Source: Bradyrhizobium sp. 195 (GTDB lineage Bacteria > Pseudomonadota > Alphaproteobacteria > Rhizobiales > Xanthobacteraceae). Taken from it: a stretch of 64,000 nt of DNA. The stretch covers positions 7,316,001-7,380,000 of the forward strand of contig NZ_CP082161.1 in assembly GCF_023101665.1 (NCBI RefSeq), given 5' to 3'. The position numbers and the translations under genes were made by a program. The notes beneath the pieces are model-generated. The model worked only from the letters and a program-made list of their open reading frames with translations. It searched no databases and was not told where the DNA came from. Below, piece by piece: positions 58,214 through 64,000 of the stretch (its first letter is position 1; each line of letters begins with the position of its first letter).

Positions 58214-58821
58214 GTCTCGTCGTCCTTCGCGGCCGGCTTCGGATACATCCTGACGTAGACGAAGCGGCCGAGCGCGCCGGCCAGCACCGGCAGCGGCAGC
58301 GAGATGAGGATCCGCCACAGCGTGAAATCGGTCCCCATGATCGGGATTTCCCAGGCCACCGCCCGGCCATAGCCGATCAGGGTCCAGCTCACGACCATGG
58401 CAATGGTGGCGCCGAAATCGGCACCGACGGCGAGCAGCGCGCTCGCCACGGGATAAGCGGTGAAGGGACCGCCGGGCAGGATCGCGCCGAAGGCGGTGCC
58501 GATCAGTAGACCCATCAGCCCGGATTTCGGCCCGAGCGAGCGCGAAACCTTTTCGTGCGGCAGGATCTCGGAGATGAAAGCTCCGAGCAGGCAGCCGGCC
58601 AGCACGCGCGGCAGGATGCCTGAGAACAGCGAGAGATCGTGGGTCAGGATGTCGAGAACGCCGTCGGTACCGTCGCGCCGCCAGACCAGCGCCGCGCTCA
58701 CCGCCACCAGCGCGGCAATGATGATGGTCGACCAACCGATCGGCTTGCGGACTCGTCCCGGCCGTGGCTCGGACTCCGCGTCCTCGGCAGGCGCCGGGTT
58801 CTTCGGGGAAGGTTCTGACAA
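58210..58821 (-). CDS. Half-size permease, DUF318/ArsP-like, first of a pair
   Basis: 203 residues if TTG 58821 is the start; the open frame continues to 59010, but into a repeat, and no ATG/GTG lies in between, so the start is uncertain. The N-terminus is Pro/Glu-rich; the helices begin near residue 33 (WSTIIIAALVAVSAALVW). The family block is GILPRVLAGCLLGAFISEILPHEKVSRSLGPKSGLMGLLIGTAFGAILPGGPFTAYPVASALL (about 67-129) and GRAVAWEIPIMGTDF. It is homologous to the gene downstream, and the two probably pair. Confidence 0.75.
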   Translation of the reverse strand: MSEPSPKNPAPAEDAESEPRPGRVRKPIGWSTIIIAALVAVSAALVWRRDGTDGVLDILTHDLSLFSGILPRVLAGCLLGAFISEILPHEKVSRSLGPKSGLMGLLIGTAFGAILPGGPFTAYPVASALLAVGADFGATIAMVVSWTLIGYGRAVAWEIPIMGTDFTLWRILISLPLPVLAGALGRFVYVRMYPKPAAKDDET

Positions 58822-58935
58822 CGGGTGTGGGTCGGCTCGAGGGTGATGCCCATCCTGATTAAGGGCACCACCGACACCATGCAAACAGTTCAACGACAGA
58901 CCCGTGCGCGCGCCGCGCAGGGCAATTCCGCACAG

Positions 58936-58964
58936 CAAAAAGGCGGCCGCTGATGCGCCCGCCT
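58936..58964 (-). terminator. Terminator downstream of sodB
   Basis: Minus strand: AGGCGG...CCGCCT hairpin (about 58964-58942) followed by five T (58941-58937). It separates sodB from the permease pair on the same strand. Confidence 0.7.
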
Positions 58965-58968
58965 CTTT

Positions 58969-59073
58969 GTCATTCCGGGGCGGCGTGTCAGCGCCGAGTC
59001 CGGAATCCATCGAGCGTCAGCCCGAGTGGATAGATGGATTCCGGGTTCGCGCTTCGCGCGCCCCGGAATGACG
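58969..59073. repeat. Dispersed palindromic repeat (GTCATTCCGGGGCGGCG type)
   Basis: Second copy of the family at 36381, with arms GTCATTCCGGGGCGGCG and GCGCGCCCCGGAATGACG and an inner ATTCCGGGTT arm. It lies 8 bases after the sodB stop. Confidence 0.92.
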
Positions 59074-59081
59074 GGACCAGC

Positions 59082-59678
59082 TCACGCCTTCTCGAACAGG
59101 GACTCGACGTATTCCCAGTTCACGAGGTTCTCGACGAACGCCTTGAGATAGTCCGGGCGGCGGTTGCGATAATCGATGTAGTAGGAGTGCTCCCAGACGT
59201 CGCAGCCGAGGATCGGGGTGGCGCCATGCACCAGCGGATTCTCGCCGTTCGGGGTCTTGGAGATCTCGAGCTTGCCATTCTTGACCTGGAGCCAGCACCA
59301 GCCGGAGCCGAACTGGCCGACGCCGGCCGCCTGGAAGTCGGTCTTGAACTTCTCGAAGCCGCCGAGGTCCTCGTTGATCTTCTTCTCGATCTTGCCCGGC
59401 AGCTTGGTGCCGCCGCCATTGGGCTTCATCCAGCTCCAGAAGTGGATGTGGTTATAGTGCTGGCCGGCATTGTTGAACACCGCGGGGTTCTTGCCGAACG
59501 AGCCCTTGACGATCTCTTCAAGGGACTTGCCTTCCCATTCGGTCCCCTTGAGCGCATTGTTGCCGTTGGTGACGTAGGCCTGATGATGCTTGTCGTGGTG
59601 GAATTCCAGCGTCTCCTTCGACATGAACTGGCCGAGGGCGTCATAGGCGTAAGGGAGTGGGGGCAGCGTAAAGGTCAT
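59082..59678 (-). CDS. sodB: Superoxide dismutase, iron type
   Basis: 198 residues. Metal ligands His27 (FHHDKHHQAYV), His77 (AGQHYNHIHFW), Asp161 and His165 (DVWEHSYYIDYRN). Gln73 in FNNAGQ takes the place typical of Fe-SOD (Gln from the N-terminal half), and FGSGWCWL follows. It converts superoxide to peroxide and oxygen in the cytosol. Standard length. Full start ATG 59678; a terminator-like hairpin and a palindromic repeat follow its end. Confidence 0.95.
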   Translation of the reverse strand: MTFTLPPLPYAYDALGQFMSKETLEFHHDKHHQAYVTNGNNALKGTEWEGKSLEEIVKGSFGKNPAVFNNAGQHYNHIHFWSWMKPNGGGTKLPGKIEKKINEDLGGFEKFKTDFQAAGVGQFGSGWCWLQVKNGKLEISKTPNGENPLVHGATPILGCDVWEHSYYIDYRNRRPDYLKAFVENLVNWEYVESLFEKA

Positions 59679-59921
59679 GGGTTGTTGTCCGCGACTGATG
59701 GGGAACTGGCTTAACGGGGACTCTTATAGAAGGTTCCAGAGCCGTTAAATACCGCCAATTTGCGAAAACGCGTGATGCGACCGCTTGGCACGATTGCATA
59801 GAATCGGCGCAGGTGGCGGACGGTCACCCAGGCCAGGCCGGTCGCCGCAAAATATCATTGCCTTTGAAGCGGTTATGACAGAACGAATGCACCGCGAACC
59901 GAAGATGCAAGAGACGAAGCC

Positions 59922-60449
59922 ATGAGCGTTGAGATCGACATCCTGAACGGCGACGCCTCGTGGCCGATCGCGGAGCCGCTGCATCAGGCCGTTTGGGGAC
60001 CGCATATGGTCGCCGGCAAGCCCTGGGCTCACGTCAAATGGGCCAATGCGGATCTGCGCGTGCTGATCGAGACGCCGGAGGACGGCCTGGTCTGCCATGT
60101 CGGCATCTACTTCCGCACCGTCACCTGGAACGGCCAGAAGACGCATATCGGCGGCATCGGCGGGGTCTGCACCCGCGAAGACCGGCGCGGCCGCGGCTAC
60201 GCGACCCTGGCGATCGACGCGGCTGTGCACACCATGCGCGCCAACGAGGCGGTCCGCTTCGCATTGCTGGTCTGCGAGCCGCACAACACCGCGTTCTACG
60301 CGGCCCGGAGCTGGCTGCCATTCGAAGGCGAGGTTTATTGCGAGCAGCCGGAGGGGCGGATCCGGTTCACCCACATGGCGCCCTATGTCTTCAACATCGT
60401 CCGGGCGCCGACGTTGGGGACCATCGACCTATGCGGCCTGCCATGGTGA
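59922..60449 (+). CDS. GNAT-family N-acetyltransferase
   Basis: 175 residues. Core GNAT region HIGGIGGVCTREDRRGRGYATLAIDAAVHTM (about 74-104) with the R-R-G-R-G-Y-A acetyl-CoA loop, then FALLVCEPHNTAFYAARSWLPFEG. The first third (WPIAEPLHQAVWGPHMV ... VCHVGIYFRTV) is only loosely similar to known acyltransferases. Acceptor unknown. It precedes a MATE exporter by 84 bases on the same strand. Confidence 0.87.
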   Translation: MSVEIDILNGDASWPIAEPLHQAVWGPHMVAGKPWAHVKWANADLRVLIETPEDGLVCHVGIYFRTVTWNGQKTHIGGIGGVCTREDRRGRGYATLAIDAAVHTMRANEAVRFALLVCEPHNTAFYAARSWLPFEGEVYCEQPEGRIRFTHMAPYVFNIVRAPTLGTIDLCGLPW

Positions 60450-60533
60450 CCCCTGCGTGAGGTGAGGCTGCCGCCGGGGCCTACCTGCCCTTATAACATG
60501 TCGATCATCATCTAAAATTCCGTCCGGTGACAA

Positions 60534-61919
60534 ATGACGATCGACGCCACTCTAGACGCCGTGCCGCCGCGTGCCCCGGTTGCCTCATCCATCGCCAGCC
60601 TGCTAACGGCGCCCATCCTGCCAACGCTGCTGCGGCTCGCGATTCCCAACATGATCGCGATGGTCGGCAGCACGCTGGTTTCGATCGCCGAGACCTCCTA
60701 TATCGGCCGGCTCGGCACCATTCCGCTCGCCGCGATCGCGCTGGTGTTTCCGTTCGCGATGCTGACGCAAATGATGAGCGCGGGCGCGATGGGCGGCGGC
60801 GTCTCCTCCGCGATCAGCCGCGCGCTCGGCGCAGGCGATCGGGACCGCGCCGCGACGCTGGCGCTGCATGCCGCCATCATCGGCTTCGGCGGCGGGCTTT
60901 TCTTCACGGTCATGATGCTCGTCTTCGGCCGCTCATTCTTCGCCCTGCTCGGCGGCCACGGGCGGGTGCTCGAGGAGGCCAGCGGCTATTCGCAGGTGCT
61001 GTTCTCCGGGGCGGTCGCGATCTGGCTCGTCAACACGCTGGCCTCGGTGATCCGCGGCACCGGCGACATGCGCTTGCCCTCGATGACGCTGATTGCGGCG
61101 GGCGTGCTCCAGATCGCGCTCGGCGGCACGCTGGGGCTCGGTCTGTTCGGCGTGAAGCAGTTCGGCATGCCCGGCGTCGCGAGCGGCCAGTTGATCGCGT
61201 TCAGCTTCGCTTCGATCTTCCTCCTCTGGTATCTCGCGTCCGGCCGCAGCCGACTGCCGCTGAACCTTCGCGCGTTTCATTTCGAGCGCGCGATGTTCCT
61301 GGACATTCTCAAAGTCGGCGCGGTGGCTTGTTTGTCGCCGCTGCAAACCGTGCTCACCATTCTGGTCTTCACGAAGATCCTCGCGACCTTCGGCACCGAG
61401 ATGCTGGCCGGTTACGGCATCGGCTCTCGGCTGGAATTTCTGTTGATCCCGATCACCTTCGCCTTTGGCATCGCCTCGGTGCCGATGGTCGGCGTGGCGA
61501 TGGGCGCTGGACATGTGAAGCGCGCGCGGCGCGTGGCCTGGACTGCAGCTGCGGCCTCCGGACTTACGGTTGGCCTGGTCGGGCTTGTCATCGCGATCTA
61601 TCCCTCGCTATGGGTCGCGCTCTTTACGCGGGATCCCGCCGTCACCGCCGCCGCCTACAGCTATTTCCATTGGGCCGGCCCGGCCTTCGTGTTCTTCGGC
61701 ATAGGTGTGTCGCTCTACTTCTCCTCGCAAGGCGCGACGCACGTCGGCGGCCCCGTGCTCGCTTCCACCGCGCGGCTTCTGATCGTTGCGATCGGCGGCA
61801 TCGGCCTGATGATGGCGCAGGCGCCCGCCTGGACGTTGTTCGCGCTGGTCGGCGGTGCCATGGTCGTGTTCGGCCTGTCGACTGCGGCCTCCGTCGCCGT
61901 CGCGCGCTGGGGCAAATGA
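60534..61919 (+). CDS. MATE-family efflux transporter
   Basis: 461 residues, 12 predicted transmembrane helices in two six-helix halves. Typical text: LRLAIPNMIAMVGSTLVSIAETSYIGRLGTIPLAAIALVFPF (about 32-73), GAMGGGVSSAISRALGAGD (about 84-102), AIWLVNTLASVIRGTGDMRLP, and in the second half YGIGSRLEFLLIPITFAFGIASVPMVGVAMGAG. It exports cationic drugs or metabolites by Na+ or H+ exchange. The substrate is unknown. Confidence 0.93.
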   Translation: MTIDATLDAVPPRAPVASSIASLLTAPILPTLLRLAIPNMIAMVGSTLVSIAETSYIGRLGTIPLAAIALVFPFAMLTQMMSAGAMGGGVSSAISRALGAGDRDRAATLALHAAIIGFGGGLFFTVMMLVFGRSFFALLGGHGRVLEEASGYSQVLFSGAVAIWLVNTLASVIRGTGDMRLPSMTLIAAGVLQIALGGTLGLGLFGVKQFGMPGVASGQLIAFSFASIFLLWYLASGRSRLPLNLRAFHFERAMFLDILKVGAVACLSPLQTVLTILVFTKILATFGTEMLAGYGIGSRLEFLLIPITFAFGIASVPMVGVAMGAGHVKRARRVAWTAAAASGLTVGLVGLVIAIYPSLWVALFTRDPAVTAAAYSYFHWAGPAFVFFGIGVSLYFSSQGATHVGGPVLASTARLLIVAIGGIGLMMAQAPAWTLFALVGGAMVVFGLSTAASVAVARWGK

Positions 61920-62029
61920 GCGCAGGTAAGTAAACGCAGACAAATAAACGCAGGAATGTGATTCCAACTAGCGTTGCACTATCCCGCCGGCCTGCTATGG
62001 AGGCGCTCCATTTTTCGGAATCCCTCTCC

Positions 62030-62467
62030 ATGACTTCCAGATTCGCTGCTCTCATCGTCCTCCTCGCTGCGCTGCTTGGCGCATCTGCCGCCTGTGCGCA
62101 GAACGCCGACGGGACATGGCTGACCCAGGCGGGCGATGCGCGCGTGAAGGTCAGCAAATGCGGCGACGGCATCTGTGGCCACATCGTCTGGCTGCGCGAA
62201 CCCTACGACACCGCGACCGGCCAGCCCGCCACCGACAGCAAGAATCCCAATCCGGCGCTCGCCAGGCGAGCGATGATCGGCCTGCCATTGTTCAGCGGCA
62301 TGCAGTCATCGGGTCCGAACAAATGGTCGGGCCAGATCTACAACGCCGACGATGGCAGCAGCTATGCCAGCAGCGTCACGGTGATGTCAGCGGATTCGCT
62401 GCGGGTCGAAGGCTGCGTCGGCGCGCTCTGCGGCGGCGAGACCTGGACGCGCGCGGGAGGTAAGTGA
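62030..62467 (+). CDS. DUF2147 family exported protein
   Basis: 145 residues from ATG 62030. Signal peptide about 1-23 (ACAQ). The DUF2147 fold follows: DGTWLTQAGDARVKVSKCGDGICGHIVWLREPYD (about 27-60), then SKNPNPALARRAMIGLPLFSGM and NADDGSSYASSVTVMSADSLRVEGCVGALCGGETWTR. Cys pairs at about 43/49 and 128/133 probably form disulfides. A lipocalin-like periplasmic protein of unknown role, often single-copy near transporters. Confidence 0.9.
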   Translation: MTSRFAALIVLLAALLGASAACAQNADGTWLTQAGDARVKVSKCGDGICGHIVWLREPYDTATGQPATDSKNPNPALARRAMIGLPLFSGMQSSGPNKWSGQIYNADDGSSYASSVTVMSADSLRVEGCVGALCGGETWTRAGGK

Positions 62468-62473
62468 TCTTCT

Positions 62474-62555
62474 TGTCCCGGACGCGATGCGGCGCCCATA
62501 AGCGCGTTCACGCGCGTCTTCGACGCTATGGCGCTGCTTCGCAGAGCCGGGACCC
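62474..62555. repeat. Nested palindromic repeat after the DUF2147 gene
   Basis: An outer pair GTCCCGG/CCGGGAC encloses an inner pair GCGCCCATA/TATGGCGC. Nested symmetrical arms in an intergenic place between convergent genes fit a dispersed repeat; no other copy is in this window. Confidence 0.55.
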
Positions 62556-62613
62556 GGAAACTATGCACCTCGGCTCAGCAGCGCATCGCTGCGTCCGAGG
62601 CACGAGAGTGCCC

Positions 62614-63759
62614 TCACGCCATCATCGCCTTCAGCGCGGTCGCCGCCGAGGCGTAGCCGCCCCGCGCGCCATCGATGAAGTGGACGTGATCGCTGCGCAG
62701 CGCCGAGGGCGTGAAGCAGGTCATCATGGCGGCGTCCTGCTGATAGAGGCCATAGCGCACGATGCCCTCGCGCGCGGCCGCTGTCAGACGATCGTTGAGG
62801 GCGCGTTCGAGCTCCGGCGTACAGTCGAGGATCATGCGCAGGCCATCGTCATACTTCCTGAAGTCCGAGTTCTCGACCACCTGACGTTTGTAGACGTGTG
62901 GCACGAAGCCGCCGACGTTAAGGTCGAAGCGCATGATCAGGTAAACGAACAGCGTATAGGCCAGCACGCTGGCGCGGCGCGCGAGCAGCGGACCACCGCG
63001 CTTGGTGCGGGCCTCGAAGTCCAGCCCTTGCGGCGGCCATTTCAGCGGCGGCCCCTGCGGCGGCACCGGGCGTGCACCGTCCGGGCTGCGTTCGACGAGG
63101 TGGATGATGTCCTCGATCACCTTGCGAAAAGCATGCGGATCGACGCCGCGAGCGGGCATCACCAGCACCGACAGGATCAGCCCACGTGAGGCCGGGATCA
63201 CCTCGAAGCGGCAGGACAGGCCCGAGAGATCGGGCTGCGTGCCCGCCGGCGCTTCGGGGACGGCAAACTCCCCGCGCTTCATCGCAGCGTCGGCCCAGGC
63301 GAGGCCGCCGCCGGAGAACATTGCGTAGGACAGGTTTGCCGAGGGGCCGAAGCGCGCGACGCGCACGTCGAGGCCATGCGCTCGAATGGCGCTGACCGGC
63401 ACCAGCGCGACGCGCATCGTCAAATCGAGATCCTCCCGCACCCAGGTCGCGGTTGCAGCCAGCGCCTCGCGGGCAGGTTCGAGATCGCGAGGCGCCACAG
63501 CAAAGCTGGCGCCGTCGCCGCCGAACACGAAGGGGAATTCGCGTCCCTCCAGCGCGTTCGTCACCGCCGCGATCACGGCGGCGCCGGCCATATTCACCGC
63601 CTTGTAGCGCTGTGCCGCGATCGCCTTGGTGGAATCGACGATATCGGCAACGCCGATACTCCAGTCGTCCGGCAGCGGCGCATAGAGGGCAGGGTCCATC
63701 AGGCTGGTGAAGCCGCGGAAGACGGGAATGCCGCCATAGAAGGATTCGCCTGAGGTCAT
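62614..63759 (-). CDS. DUF3095 family protein (class III cyclase-like)
   Basis: 381 residues. DWSIGVADIVDSTKAIAAQRYKAVNMAGAAVIAAV (about 32-66) and FPFVFGGDGASFAVAP (about 75-90) look like a degenerate class III nucleotide cyclase/GGD fold, with Asp in ADIVDSTK and GGDG. A C-terminal region (about 290-381) is specific to DUF3095. Whether it makes cAMP is unknown; the metal-binding Asp of true cyclases may be kept, but the substrate residues are not recognised. It is a single gene on this strand. Confidence 0.87.
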   Translation of the reverse strand: MTSGESFYGGIPVFRGFTSLMDPALYAPLPDDWSIGVADIVDSTKAIAAQRYKAVNMAGAAVIAAVTNALEGREFPFVFGGDGASFAVAPRDLEPAREALAATATWVREDLDLTMRVALVPVSAIRAHGLDVRVARFGPSANLSYAMFSGGGLAWADAAMKRGEFAVPEAPAGTQPDLSGLSCRFEVIPASRGLILSVLVMPARGVDPHAFRKVIEDIIHLVERSPDGARPVPPQGPPLKWPPQGLDFEARTKRGGPLLARRASVLAYTLFVYLIMRFDLNVGGFVPHVYKRQVVENSDFRKYDDGLRMILDCTPELERALNDRLTAAAREGIVRYGLYQQDAAMMTCFTPSALRSDHVHFIDGARGGYASAATALKAMMA

Positions 63760-64000
63760 CGGGGATGCTGGATTGTTGGAATGCGAAACAGATACGGGAC
63801 AGAATCGATCCGGGTTCGCCGGCCGGCGCCCCCCTTTCGATCATTGGCCGAAACAGGCCCGAACAACAAGATGCGACCGCGTTGCAATGCCGCAGCGGAG
63901 GTCATTGATCGGCATCAAACGACCGGCCGGGGAGTGCGGCTATCGTTGCTCCAGCTCCAAGGGTTGCATGGGATGATCGCGGTGTCCAATTTCGGCAACA
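63760..64000. other. Intergenic end of window
   Basis: About 240 bases upstream of the DUF3095 gene. A possible ATG at 63973 (MIAVSNFGN...) reaches the right edge, but no ribosome site or homology supports it. No RNA or repeat was recognised. Confidence 0.3.

Noticed and set aside
59922..60449. Possible relation of the GNAT protein to the nodulation acyltransferase NodA
   Set aside because: Only the general GNAT core is shared; there are no nod genes or nod boxes in the window.
63973..64000. Possible gene start at the right edge
   Set aside because: Nine codons only, without ribosome site or homology; cannot be judged.

Overview
The window looks like chromosomal DNA of a Bradyrhizobium-type alphaproteobacterium. 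The evidence is high GC with GC-rich third positions, several families of palindromic intergenic repeats typical of that genus, a small heat-shock gene with a sigma-32-type promoter and a ROSE-like thermosensor, a CpdR-type response regulator, a homospermidine synthase, and an ornithine decarboxylase with a long leader. The genus assignment is inferred; no marker gene such as 16S rRNA lies in the window.

Layout. 1-5.7 kb: the 3' part of a very large hybrid sensor kinase, an IS3-family remnant, a four-gene minus-strand operon (CPxC membrane protein, ECF sigma factor, second CPxC membrane protein, isoprenylcysteine-methyltransferase-like enzyme) and a decayed ABC binding-protein gene. 5.7-17 kb: a TPR protein, tRNA-Val(GAC), cpdR, N-formylglutamate amidohydrolase, a strong candidate for an unannotated sRNA, an inositol-phosphatase-family enzyme (likely HisN), a TctC-type binding protein, a LysR/TauE divergent pair, a LysE exporter and an adenylate cyclase with TPRs. 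17-24 kb: a large di-heme cytochrome with an unusual N-terminal extension, two alpha/beta hydrolases, Hsp20 and a proline-rich exported protein. 24-30.7 kb: gltB and gltD.

30.7-33.4 kb is a visibly AT-richer two-gene island encoding a 210-aa protein of unknown family and a 618-aa caspase-like peptidase. It sits between gltD and an outer-membrane beta-barrel gene and is the best candidate in the window for an undescribed (conflict/defence) system.

33-47 kb: outer-membrane barrel, arabinose-5-phosphate isomerase, a CMD/HxlR divergent pair sharing twin operators, NfeD/SPFH, an ABC binding protein, ferrochelatase, a MAPEG-like protein, a thioesterase, and an M3 peptidase-DUF1007-NicO operon for nickel/cobalt. 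47-51.4 kb: polyamine genes (ornithine decarboxylase with a speF-type leader, GNAT, RidA, homospermidine synthase). 51.5-59 kb: MgtC and a zinc operon headed by a Zur-like box (His-rich peptide, znuCBA, CobW GTPase, WD40 protein), with two half-size permeases just upstream. 59-64 kb: Fe-superoxide dismutase, GNAT, MATE exporter, DUF2147 and DUF3095 proteins.
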